Positions 17,097 to 24,684 of a stretch of 62,108 nt of DNA are shown piece by piece. The notes under the pieces are model-generated. The model did not search any database. It had not been told where the DNA came from and saw only the letters and a list, made by a program, of their open reading frames with translations. The translations under genes and the position numbers were made by a program. Location: contig JBKPHM010000002.1 in the NCBI GenBank assembly GCA_046729855.1, forward strand, positions 1 to 62,108, read 5' to 3'. Every line of letters begins with the position of its first letter. The first letter of the stretch is position 1. The stretch is from DATHSY01 sp046729855. GTDB taxonomy: Bacteria; Actinomycetota; UBA4738; HRBIN12.

Positions 17097-17821
17097 GCGA
17101 CGTTGCTTGGTTCCCGGTCTCTGCGCCCCAGCGGGACGAGCTCGATCCGCCGGGTAAAGCTGAAGCGCAACGGCCATCGCCACGGGGAAATCCTCTCGAC
17201 CCGCAGTCCGGAGCCGCCCACGTGCTCGGTCGGGTCCGGCACACGGGAGTGGAACGGAACGGCACCCGGGCGGAGCTCCCAGATGAGTGCCCGGCCGTCC
17301 GGCCGGAGTACGCGGCCGATCTCGACCAGACCCGCCGCAGGGTCGCTCCAATGGTGCATCGACAGTGTGCTGACGACCAGATCGAACGCGGCATCCGGGA
17401 ACGTCAGCGAACTCGCATCGCCAACGACGAACGTCGGACGGCCGCCTCTTGACCCTTGCTGAGCGCGGATCCTGGCGCGTTCGATCATCGCCGGGTCGAG
17501 GTCGAGGCCGGTCACATCCAGGCCATGGTCTAGGGCGAGCTGGGTCGACAAGAGGCCGGGCCCGCAGCCGATGTCCAGGACACGAGCGCCCTGCGGGGCC
17601 ACACGTGCGACGTCGGCTGCGATGCGCCGAAAGAACGGGGCCAGGAACAGCCGACTCATCGCGTCGTAGCCCGCCGCATCCCGTATCAAGATCCCGCCGG
17701 CAACCCGCCGGCCGGCGATGTCGCCCCGAGCGTGACGTGCGACGGCGACCGCGGCCGCACCCAGGGCAAGCAGCGCCCCGACACGTCCGGCGAGCTGCGC
17801 GATGCGTTTACTAGTGACCAT
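17093..17821 (-). CDS. Class I SAM methyltransferase with N-terminal membrane segment
   Basis: 242 residues. A hydrophobic segment (about 14-28) precedes the catalytic domain, so the enzyme is probably membrane-associated. Motif I is VLDIGCGPGLLSTQLA, motif II VTGLDLDPAMI, and FDLVVSTLSMHHWSDP is the post-motif region, as in UbiE/Methyltransf_11 enzymes. The start overlaps the TetR stop by 11 bases, placing it as the last gene of the ABC exporter operon. The membrane anchor and context suggest a lipophilic substrate, which is inference. Confidence 0.86.
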   Translation of the reverse strand: MVTSKRIAQLAGRVGALLALGAAAVAVARHARGDIAGRRVAGGILIRDAAGYDAMSRLFLAPFFRRIAADVARVAPQGARVLDIGCGPGLLSTQLALDHGLDVTGLDLDPAMIERARIRAQQGSRGGRPTFVVGDASSLTFPDAAFDLVVSTLSMHHWSDPAAGLVEIGRVLRPDGRALIWELRPGAVPFHSRVPDPTEHVGGSGLRVERISPWRWPLRFSFTRRIELVPLGRRDREPSNVA

Positions 17822-18494
17822 GCCTCCTCCTTCGATGCGGGTCGGACCGATTGGGACGATCGGGGTTCGCGACGGCGTCGGCGATGAAGTCGATCTCGGC
17901 GGTCAAAGACGGGGGCGCCTCCGTTCGGCCGCTGAAGAAGCGGTGGAACGCGCCGTCGTGACACAGCGCGACGACGAGCGCTGCCGCTGCGGCGCAGTCT
18001 GCGTCGGGGGAGACGCGCCCGAGCTCGCGTTCCGTGAGCAGGTAACGCTCCACGGGGTTGCCCGCGAGGAGCCTCTCCGGTGCGTCGTGCGCCCTCATCT
18101 CCCGCCGGATCGCCTCGAGGAGCTCTACCTCGGAGAACGCGGCGGCGAACAGCGGGACCAGCTCATCGAGCACCTCTGAGACCTTGCCCGCGAAGTACCG
18201 AAGGTTGCGGGCCACCGTCCGTGTCCCGGCGCGTGCCGGCAGGGCGTGTAACGGCTCGAACGCGACGCGTGCCCTCCGGTGGACGGCTTGCGCCAGCAGC
18301 TGGAGCCTGTCCTCGAAGTAGTTGTACAGCGTGCCCGCGCCCAGGCCGGCCTCTTCCGCGATGGCCCGCGTCGAGGCGGCGGCGAGACCCTGGACGGAGA
18401 TGACGCGGTGGGCGGCATCGAGGATGTGTTCGCGGACGGCGTCGTGCTCGCCCGCCGTGAGCGCCACCACATCGGCGGGCAACGGTCTAGGCAT
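17811..18494 (-). CDS. TetR family regulator of the ABC exporter operon
   Basis: 227 residues. The helix-turn-helix is at about 20-65: ILDAAHRVISVQGLAAAST, then AIAEEAGLGAGTLYNYFEDR. The C-terminal domain is Leu/Ala-rich; the last 15 residues are Arg/His/Pro-rich. Its start overlaps the permease stop by 8 bases. It probably represses its own operon by binding the two 14-bp palindromes at 20140-20153 and 20173-20186. Ligand unknown. Confidence 0.9.
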   Translation of the reverse strand: MPRPLPADVVALTAGEHDAVREHILDAAHRVISVQGLAAASTRAIAEEAGLGAGTLYNYFEDRLQLLAQAVHRRARVAFEPLHALPARAGTRTVARNLRYFAGKVSEVLDELVPLFAAAFSEVELLEAIRREMRAHDAPERLLAGNPVERYLLTERELGRVSPDADCAAAAALVVALCHDGAFHRFFSGRTEAPPSLTAEIDFIADAVANPDRPNRSDPHRRRRHGH

Positions 18495-19227
18495 CGCGGT
18501 ACCGCTCGCCGATGACGGCGAGGCTCCCGATCGCGACCGCGTACAGAGCGAGGACGAACGCCGCGGTGGGTTGTGCGAGCAGGTCGTCGCCGGGCGTGCG
18601 GGCGAGAGCCTGACCTGCCGCGGCGGGAAGCCAGCGGCCGATGTCCGGCAGCAGCCCCATCATCAGATGCTCGACGACCGCGAGCCACACGAGCCACCCC
18701 ACGATCCCAACGACTTGGTTGCGCACCAGGCTGCCGGTGGCGGCACCGATCGCTCCGAACAGCGCGCCGTAGACTGCGACACCGGCGAGCGTGGGCCAGG
18801 CATCCGACGACTCGAACGGGAACGCGTAACCCTCGATCCGGTAGGCCGCATCCGCGACGGCGATCGAGACACCGGACGAGAGCGCTCCGAACGCGAACCC
18901 CACCACCGCGCCCACGATCAGCTTTGCTCCGATCACCTTCCATCGGCGCGGCGTGGTGAGGAACGTGTCGGTCGCCGTTCCCATGCGGTACTCGCCCGCG
19001 GAGAGGATGATCCCGAGCACCAGCACGAAGATCGTGCCGTTCGTCGCGACGCTGAGGACGCCACGGGCGCCACGCGCCGTTTCGAGGTCGAACGCCGACA
19101 CGTCGGCGCCGACCACGACGGAGCTCGCGACGGCCAGCGCGCTGACGGCGACCGTCGCGGCGAGGAGCGCCCACATCGTCCTGGTGGTCCGCAGCTTCAG
19201 GACCTCGGCGGCGATCAAGCGGATCAC
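18487..19227 (-). CDS. ABC-2 type transporter permease
   Basis: 246 residues, about six transmembrane helices (near 20-40, 65-85, 105-130, 145-170, 175-195, 220-240). The start is IRLIAAEVLKLRTTRTMWAL, the cytoplasmic N-terminal motif of ABC-2 permeases of the NatB/BcrB kind. GTG 19227 overlaps the ATPase stop as GTGA; the frame continues upstream but inside the ATPase gene. It forms the channel with the ATPase at 19224-20123. The substrate is not evident; exporters of this size often handle peptides, antibiotics or lipids. Confidence 0.88.
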   Translation of the reverse strand: MIRLIAAEVLKLRTTRTMWALLAATVAVSALAVASSVVVGADVSAFDLETARGARGVLSVATNGTIFVLVLGIILSAGEYRMGTATDTFLTTPRRWKVIGAKLIVGAVVGFAFGALSSGVSIAVADAAYRIEGYAFPFESSDAWPTLAGVAVYGALFGAIGAATGSLVRNQVVGIVGWLVWLAVVEHLMMGLLPDIGRWLPAAAGQALARTPGDDLLAQPTAAFVLALYAVAIGSLAVIGERYRDA

Positions 19228-20123
19228 TCCCGTACCTCCTCGTTCGCGCCGGTGAGTTGGAGGAACAGCTCCTCGAGCCGTAGCGACGACGTCTGAGTGG
19301 ACAGCTCGGAGAGGGGAATGCCCTCGCGAGCCGCCGCGAGTCCGACGTCCAAGGCCGTAGGGCCATCGATGACGAGCCCGTCGGGTCCGTTTCGTTGGAC
19401 GCGCCACCCCTCCGCCGTGGCCAGCATGTCGAGGCGCTCCAGATCGGGGGTGCGGACCATGACCTGCCGCCCGCCGCCGAACAGCTCAGCGGGCGATCCC
19501 TCGCGCACGATGTGGCCACGGTCGATGATCACCACCTGGCCGGCGACGGCCTCGACCTCGGCGAGCACGTGGCTCGAGAACAGGACGGTGCGGCCCTGTC
19601 CCGCCCAGGCGAGCAGCAGACCACGCAGCCACGCTATCCCGGCGGGATCGAGCCCGCTCGCAGGCTCGTCCAGGACGAGCGTGCCGGGATCGCCGAGCAG
19701 CGCGCCGGCCAACGCCAGCCGCTGCCGCATCCCGTGCGAGTAACCGCCGACGCGCCGGTCGGCCACCCCTGTGAGTTCAACGAGGTCGAGCACCTCGTCG
19801 ACGCGGCCTCGGTCGACGCCCGCCGCCAGGGCGACGATGCGCAAGGCGTTCCGGGCCGTCCGGCCGGGATGAAAGCCGGTCGAGTCCAGGACGGCGCCGA
19901 CGGTGCCGCGCGGCGCCGAGAGCTCCGCGTACCAGACGCCATCGATCGTCGCCGTACCGCGATCGGGTCGCGCAAGTCCCAGGAGGATCCGAAGCGTCGT
20001 CGTCTTCCCCGCACCGTTCGGCCCGAGGAATCCCGTGACCACGCCCGATGGCGCCGTGAAGCTCACTCCATCCACGGCTCTGATCGGCCCGAAGTTCTTC
20101 GAGAGGCGTGAGATCTGGATCAT
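19224..20123 (-). CDS. ABC-2 type transporter ATP-binding protein
   Basis: 299 residues. Walker A GPNGAGKTT, signature YSHGMRQRLALAGAL (LSGGQ-like), Walker B TLVLDEPASGLDP and switch VLFSSHVLAEVEA. The BcrA/NatA type, with the usual C-terminal extension of about 80 residues. AAGGAG lies 8 bases before the ATG. First gene of a four-gene coupled operon (ATPase, permease, TetR, methyltransferase), and its promoter is covered by TetR-type operators. Confidence 0.92.
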   Translation of the reverse strand: MIQISRLSKNFGPIRAVDGVSFTAPSGVVTGFLGPNGAGKTTTLRILLGLARPDRGTATIDGVWYAELSAPRGTVGAVLDSTGFHPGRTARNALRIVALAAGVDRGRVDEVLDLVELTGVADRRVGGYSHGMRQRLALAGALLGDPGTLVLDEPASGLDPAGIAWLRGLLLAWAGQGRTVLFSSHVLAEVEAVAGQVVIIDRGHIVREGSPAELFGGGRQVMVRTPDLERLDMLATAEGWRVQRNGPDGLVIDGPTALDVGLAAAREGIPLSELSTQTSSLRLEELFLQLTGANEEVRE

Positions 20124-20139
20124 CGGCCTGCTCCTTTAG

Positions 20140-20197
20140 TGAGCGCTCGTTCAGAATCTTAGGAAGTAATTCTGAACGCTCGCTCATATCGTGTCAA
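20140..20197 (-). promoter_or_regulatory. Promoter with two TetR-type operators for the ABC exporter operon
   Basis: Read on the minus strand: -35 TTGACA at 20197-20192, 17-bp spacer, -10 CAGAAT at 20174-20169. Operator TGAACGCTCGCTCA (20173-20186) lies in the spacer, and TGAGCGCTCGTTCA (20140-20153) lies downstream of the expected transcription start near 20162. The two sites are inverted relative to one another within 18-base arms that match at 16 positions. This fits autoregulation by the TetR encoded in the operon. Confidence 0.82.
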
Positions 20198-20223
20198 CCG
20201 CGGGAAGAAGCCGAGCCTGGCGA

Positions 20224-20267
20224 GTCAACAGGCGTTGACGAAAGACAGTCTGTCAATGTATGTTGAC
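20224..20267 (+). promoter_or_regulatory. Promoter of the HTH/Clp-N pair with two palindromic operators
   Basis: GTCAAC-N4-GTTGAC at 20224-20239 and GTCAAT-N4-GTTGAC at 20252-20267, 28 bases apart, with a GTCAAC half site at 20193-20198. The likely -35 TTGACG (20235-20240) and -10 TATGTT (20259-20264, spacer 18) fall inside the two palindromes. Transcription would start about at GTG 20271, giving a leaderless mRNA. Confidence 0.7.
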
Positions 20268-20270
20268 GCC

Positions 20271-20501
20271 GTGAGCGAGGCGACCGAAGTGGCCGAGCAG
20301 GCGACCAGCCGGGATCCCGCTGTTGGGCTGCACGCAGTCGCCGCGCTCAGGCGCCTGATAGAGCAGCTCGAAGCGCTCCAGGTCGAGAACGCCAGGAAGC
20401 TTGGGTGGTCATGGCAGGAGATCGCTCGTCAGCTCGACGTCTCGAAGCAGGCCGTCCACCGCAAGCACGCGGGTCGGCGGTTCAGGGCGCGGCGGAGGTA
20501 G
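20271..20501 (+). CDS. Small helix-turn-helix protein (partner of Clp-N protein)
   Basis: 76 residues. The first half is a helical bundle; the second is a helix-turn-helix, WSWQEIARQLDVSKQAVHRK, then a basic tail. GTG 20271 is chosen because a -10 hexamer ends 6 bases earlier; ATG 20256 would lie inside an operator. Such small HTH proteins commonly precede a Clp N-domain protein in actinobacteria (from memory). It probably binds the GTCAAY-N4-GTTGAC palindromes in its own promoter and controls the pair. Confidence 0.8.
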   Translation: MSEATEVAEQATSRDPAVGLHAVAALRRLIEQLEALQVENARKLGWSWQEIARQLDVSKQAVHRKHAGRRFRARRR

Positions 20502-20506
20502 CGAGG

Positions 20507-21100
20507 ATGTTCGAACGGTTCTCCCGGGACGCGCGGCGTGCGGTGACTCTGGCACAGGACGAAGCGACGCTCATGCGCCACTCGTACCTGGGGACCGAAC
20601 ACCTCCTCCTTGGAATCATCCAGGTTCCGGGCGCTGCATCTCGGGTGCTCCGCGACCTCGGGATCCGCTCGCCCGACGTGAGATCAGACCTGATCGCTGC
20701 CGTCGGTCTCGGATCCTCGGAGACCGACGCCGACGCGCTCCGGACGATCGGGATCAACCTCGATGAGGTCCGCCGCCGCGTCGAGGAGGCGTTCGGCCCC
20801 GGCGCCCTCGACCAACCGCCGGCGCGGAAGGGGTGGCGGCGAACGCATCGCTGCGACTCGCCGTTCGGCGGACGCCGGTTCACGCCGCGGGCGAAGAAGG
20901 TGCTGGAGCTGTCGCTCCGCGAAGCGATCCGGCTCGGAGACGACCACATCGGGACGGAACATGTCCTGCTGGGTCTCGTCCGCGAGGGCAAGGGTCTGGC
21001 GGTGCAGATCCTGAGCGCGCGTGGGATCTCGGCCGACCGGATCGGGACGCGCCTGGCCGCGGAGCTCGGGGAAGGACGCTCTCCCGGCCTGTCGGCCTGA
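20507..21100 (+). CDS. Clp N-terminal domain protein (no ATPase)
   Basis: 197 residues containing two copies of the Clp-N repeat: LGTEHLLLGIIQ near residue 30 and IGTEHVLLGLVREGKGLAVQIL near 155. The AAA+ modules of ClpA/C are absent, so it is a free adaptor- or substrate-binding domain. GGAGG lies about 10 bases before the ATG, and it follows the HTH gene by 5 bases. Probable role: substrate recognition or regulation in Clp proteolysis or stress response, with the HTH partner controlling expression. Function is inferred. Confidence 0.88.
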   Translation: MFERFSRDARRAVTLAQDEATLMRHSYLGTEHLLLGIIQVPGAASRVLRDLGIRSPDVRSDLIAAVGLGSSETDADALRTIGINLDEVRRRVEEAFGPGALDQPPARKGWRRTHRCDSPFGGRRFTPRAKKVLELSLREAIRLGDDHIGTEHVLLGLVREGKGLAVQILSARGISADRIGTRLAAELGEGRSPGLSA

Positions 21101-21208
21101 GGCCCTGGGGCCGGGCGAGCGCTCCTCGGTTAGGCCACGGGGACGACGATCGCCGACAGCGAACAGTTATCGAGCACCGCCGTAGGCTCTCCGCCTCTTG
21201 CCTCGCGC

Positions 21209-21652
21209 CTACGCGACGTCGAACTCGTTGCCTTCGGGATCCTGGAGCGTCACCCAGGACTGGCCGTACTCCTCGAGCTCGCGAACGTACGTGGCGCCCG
21301 CGGCGATGAGACGCTCGACCTCGGCGGCGATTCGCCGTCGGCGCTCGTCGCGGTCGTCGGTCCCCTCGGCCGCATAGACGTCCAGATGCATCCGGTTCTT
21401 CACCGTCTTGGGTTCGGGGACGCGTTGGAAGAAGATCCGCGGGCCTCGGCCTTCCGGGTCGACGATGGCGGACGCCTTGTTCCATTTCTCTTCGGGGATG
21501 CCCATCGAGGTGAGCCATGCCTCCCACGATTCGAAGCCCTCGGGAGGACGCTGCACCTCGTAGCCGAGCGCGAGCGCCCAGAACTCGGCCAGCCTCCCGG
21601 GATCGGAGCAGTCGAGCACCACCTGCACCCTCGCGGCCATTTTGTCGGTCAC
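21209..21652 (-). CDS. VOC family protein
   Basis: 147 residues. ARVQVVLDCSDPGRLAEFWA is the first VOC half; the second half ends in SWVTLQDPEGNEFDV with a metal-site-like Glu. The spacer region VPEPKTVKNRMHLDV is typical of the glyoxalase_6 group. GTG 21652 overlaps the DinB stop as GTGA, so the two are a coupled pair. Substrate unknown; such pairs are often small-molecule detoxification proteins. Confidence 0.84.
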   Translation of the reverse strand: MTDKMAARVQVVLDCSDPGRLAEFWALALGYEVQRPPEGFESWEAWLTSMGIPEEKWNKASAIVDPEGRGPRIFFQRVPEPKTVKNRMHLDVYAAEGTDDRDERRRRIAAEVERLIAAGATYVRELEEYGQSWVTLQDPEGNEFDVA

Positions 21653-22263
21653 CTCCCGCGCGTGGAGCCGGGCGGGAGCCCGGCCGCGCGGCGCATCTCG
21701 TCCTCGAACTGCTCGACCGCCTCATCGGTGTCCCACTCCCGTCGAACGCTGTGCCCGAGCGTCCCGATGTGGTTCTCCTCGACGTGCTCGCCGTACTCCC
21801 AGGCCTCCCCCCGGCGGATGGAGAGGATCATGTTGATCTCGCCGGCGTGGTAGGCCATGTGCCCGACGACGTAGGCGACGATCTCGCGGAGGGGCAGGAT
21901 GTCGCCCCAATGCGTCGGCCGCGGCTCGTCGAGGTCGATGTCGTGGTCGATCGCTTCGAGCCACCACTGCGAGCCGCGCTCGAACCACGCCAGCACCTCG
22001 CGCAGGTACCCGTCGGTCGAGTCGATCGTCGAGCGGAGCCCGCGCGGCCAATTCGTCTCCTCCCACGTCCGAGGCGTCTCGTCGAAGGCGTACGAGTAAT
22101 ACACGGCCGTCCACGCCGCCGTGTGCTTCATCAGGCCGACGATCGACCGGAACCCGCCGGCGGGGTCGAGCGCCTCGTCGATCGACACGCCGGTCACGTT
22201 GTCGATGAACATCTGGCGAGCCGTTCCCAACGCGGCTCGCGCCATCTCGATCTCGGTTCCCAT
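21649..22263 (-). CDS. DinB family metal-binding four-helix protein
   Basis: 204 residues. DinB/YfiT proteins are four-helix bundles with a His triad: here His in GLMKHTAAW and the two in VGHMAYHAGEINM fit. Thiol (bacillithiol, mycothiol)-dependent transferases use this fold. ATG 22263 is chosen because the fold begins there; starts at 22278 and 22299 are possible, and none has a ribosome site. Coupled to the downstream VOC gene and followed upstream by a serine hydrolase on the same strand. Confidence 0.82.
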   Translation of the reverse strand: MGTEIEMARAALGTARQMFIDNVTGVSIDEALDPAGGFRSIVGLMKHTAAWTAVYYSYAFDETPRTWEETNWPRGLRSTIDSTDGYLREVLAWFERGSQWWLEAIDHDIDLDEPRPTHWGDILPLREIVAYVVGHMAYHAGEINMILSIRRGEAWEYGEHVEENHIGTLGHSVRREWDTDEAVEQFEDEMRRAAGLPPGSTRGR

Positions 22264-22315
22264 GCGGGGATGGTCCATCGGAAGGCGGCCGTCACGCAAG
22301 GGCGCGAGCGCTGGG

Positions 22316-23320
22316 TCACGTCATGAGGGCCTGCTCGAGGTGCTCGATGATCGGCCATGCCCCCTCGCTCGTGTTCGACATGACCGTGTACGTGATGCGC
22401 CCGTCCGGGTCGTGGGCCGTCGTGAACGAGACGCCGGCGTCGTACCCGTGCAGCTCCACGACGTCGCGCGATGCATGGAGCCAGAAGCCCAACCCGTACC
22501 GCGCCGCGTGCTCGGGGGCATCGCTGTGTGGCCGCACCATCTCGGCGACCCGCTCCTTCGAGACGATCTTGCCCGCAAACAGCGACGCCCAGAACGAGCT
22601 GATGTCGGCCGCGGTCGAATAGAGTCCGCCGTCACCGGTGCCTCGGACCGGGAGGTGGAGGACGTTGGTCCGCAGGCTCTCCTCGTTCAGGTAGCCGACC
22701 GCCGTGCGCCCCGGCAGCTCGTCGGAGCGCAGGAACTCGGTGTCGAGCATCCGGGCGGGTTGACAGACCCGCTGCTCGACGAGCTCCTGGAACGGCGTGC
22801 CCGAGACGCGCTCCGCGATGATTGCGAGGACGACGTAGCCGCCGTTGCTGTACGAGAAGCCCTCGCCGGGCCGGAACTTCGTCGGATAGCCGTCGAGGGC
22901 CTTGAGGTAACTCTCGGTCGTGTCGAGCTCGTGACCGGGTACGGCCAGCACGTAGTCGCTGATCGGCCGCTCGAGCTCCTCGTCGAAGTAGTCGCCGATC
23001 CCGGAGCGGTGTGCGAGCAGGTGCCCGACGGTCACGTCTCCGTCGATCAACGGAAGGTCGTCGCCCAAGATGGAACGGGCGCGTGTGTCGAGCCCGAGGC
23101 GACCTTCTTCGACCTGGCTCATCACGGCCAGCGCCGTGAACCCCTTCGTGCCGCTCGCGATCGCGAACCGCGTGTCCACCCCGTTGGGAATCTCGCACCG
23201 TCGGTCGGCGAGGCCGTACGCCTTCTCCAGCTCGATCTCGTCGCCGCGATCCACCCGAACGACGCCCGAGAACCGCGTCTCGACGGCCATGCGATCGACG
23301 GAGGCCTCGACGCTGCTCAT
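22316..23320 (-). CDS. Serine hydrolase (beta-lactamase class C family), cytoplasmic form
   Basis: 334 residues without a signal peptide. SxxK is in AIASGTKGFTA, the Tyr-x-Asn motif in FSYSNGGY and the third motif is HGY (ELHGYDAGVSF). Length and motifs match the class C / EstB-type group. The lack of an export signal suggests an esterase or amidase acting inside the cell. On the minus strand, just upstream of DinB (53 bases between stop and the DinB start), divergent from a second DinB gene with 36 bases between starts. Confidence 0.85.
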   Translation of the reverse strand: MSSVEASVDRMAVETRFSGVVRVDRGDEIELEKAYGLADRRCEIPNGVDTRFAIASGTKGFTALAVMSQVEEGRLGLDTRARSILGDDLPLIDGDVTVGHLLAHRSGIGDYFDEELERPISDYVLAVPGHELDTTESYLKALDGYPTKFRPGEGFSYSNGGYVVLAIIAERVSGTPFQELVEQRVCQPARMLDTEFLRSDELPGRTAVGYLNEESLRTNVLHLPVRGTGDGGLYSTAADISSFWASLFAGKIVSKERVAEMVRPHSDAPEHAARYGLGFWLHASRDVVELHGYDAGVSFTTAHDPDGRITYTVMSNTSEGAWPIIEHLEQALMT

Positions 23321-23344
23321 GGGCCGAGTCTACGGACGGTCTGC

Positions 23345-23350
23345 TACCGT
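23345..23350 (+). promoter_or_regulatory. -10 hexamer for leaderless mRNA
   Basis: TACCGT ends 6 bases before GTG 23357, and no Shine-Dalgarno lies between. A TG two bases upstream makes an extended -10. Confidence 0.55.
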
Positions 23351-23356
23351 GGGCGC

Positions 23357-23866
23357 GTGACGACGGCGCTGCTGAAGGACGCGTTCTCGCACCACGTGTG
23401 GGCGACGCTGCGCCTCTTCGACTCATGCTTGGAGCTCACCCCCGAGCAGCTCCAGACGGCCGCGCCCGGCACGTACGGCGCGATCCTGGATACGGCGCGC
23501 CACATCGTCGAGGCCGACGCCTCGTACCTGTTCGTGACGACGCGCGGGCGAACGGCGCCGATCGACGAGGACCGGATGGATCTCCCCCAGCTCCGCGTGC
23601 AGATGGAGACCCACGGCGCCGCGTGGTCACAGCTGCTGGAGGATGACCTCGACCCGGACGCCGTCCTGGTCAGGCACCGAGACGACGGGTCGGAGACGCA
23701 TGCACCGCTCGGGATCCGCCTCGCGCAGGTGCTCCATCACGGTTCGGATCACCGGAGCCAGATCTGCACGGCCCTCACGACGCTCGGGATCGAGCCGCCC
23801 TGGATCGACGTCTGGGACTTCGGGGAGGCGCATGGCCGCGTCACCGAGGTGCCGCCCTCGTCCTGA
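23357..23866 (+). CDS. DinB family protein
   Basis: 169 residues. Three His that could bind metal are in TARHIVEADASYL and VLHHGSDHRSQIC, as in DinB/DUF664 four-helix proteins that act as thiol transferases or have no known function. GTG 23357 is chosen for its position 6 bases after a -10 hexamer, indicating a leaderless mRNA. Divergent from the serine hydrolase. Confidence 0.82.
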   Translation: MTTALLKDAFSHHVWATLRLFDSCLELTPEQLQTAAPGTYGAILDTARHIVEADASYLFVTTRGRTAPIDEDRMDLPQLRVQMETHGAAWSQLLEDDLDPDAVLVRHRDDGSETHAPLGIRLAQVLHHGSDHRSQICTALTTLGIEPPWIDVWDFGEAHGRVTEVPPSS

Positions 23867-23931
23867 CGCCGCGCTCCGGGTCCGTAGCCGCAGCTTAGTC
23901 GTCCCGGCACCGATATCATCGACAGGGTCCG

Positions 23932-24684
23932 ATGGGTCATCCGTTCGAGCTCGAGCAGCAAGCGGTCGTCGACGCCACCCCGGAGCAGGTCTGGGAGGCG
24001 ATCGCGACCGGACCAGGCCTGGACTCGTGGTTCCTGGGCCGCAACGATATCGAGCCGTACGAGGGCGGGAAGGTCACTTTCGACTTCGGTGGTTATTCCG
24101 AGACCTCCGCCGTCCTCACGTGGGACCCTCCAAGACGGCTCGTGACGCGGAGCGAGCCGAGTCCCGACGGGGAGTTCCATCAGTTCGACTACACCGTCGA
24201 CCGGAGGGAGGGCGGGCGCACGGGCGTTCGATGGCTCCATAGCGGCATGCTCGGCGGCGATGACTGGGAGGCGCAGTACGAGGGGATGAGCGAGGGCGAT
24301 CCGATGTACTTCCGCAAGCTGCTGGAGTACGTGACGCACTTCTCCGGCCGGTTCGGCAAGCGCGTCGACGCCTTCGGTCCGAGCGTGCCGGGGGGGAAGG
24401 ACGCGGCGATGGCCGTGTTCCGTCGAGGCCTCGGGATGCCCGCCGACGTTGCCGAAGGTGACCGGGTGCACCTGACGCCCGAGGGCCTCCTGCCGATCGA
24501 GGGCGTCGTCGACCACCTGTCGCCCAGCTTCATCGGTGTGCGAACGGACGACGCGCTGTACCGGTTCATCCGCGGCTGGGAGGGCACGGTGATGGTCGGG
24601 CATCACCTCTTCGGTGAACAGGTCGACGAGGAGCGTGCGACGGCCGACTGGAGTGCCTGGCTCACCCGCCACTTCGCTCCGTGA
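23932..24684 (+). CDS. SRPBCC (AHSA1-type) ligand-binding protein
   Basis: 250 residues: an AHSA1/START-like domain at about 5-145 (ATPEQVWEAIATGPGLDSWF is the classic start) followed by about 90 extra residues with a second alpha/beta region ending at DWSAWLTRHFAP. Single-domain homologues are near 145 residues, so this is a two-part form. The cyclase-like gene begins with GTG inside its stop (GTGA). Small lipophilic ligands are bound by this fold; the ligand is unknown. Confidence 0.84.
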   Translation: MGHPFELEQQAVVDATPEQVWEAIATGPGLDSWFLGRNDIEPYEGGKVTFDFGGYSETSAVLTWDPPRRLVTRSEPSPDGEFHQFDYTVDRREGGRTGVRWLHSGMLGGDDWEAQYEGMSEGDPMYFRKLLEYVTHFSGRFGKRVDAFGPSVPGGKDAAMAVFRRGLGMPADVAEGDRVHLTPEGLLPIEGVVDHLSPSFIGVRTDDALYRFIRGWEGTVMVGHHLFGEQVDEERATADWSAWLTRHFAP

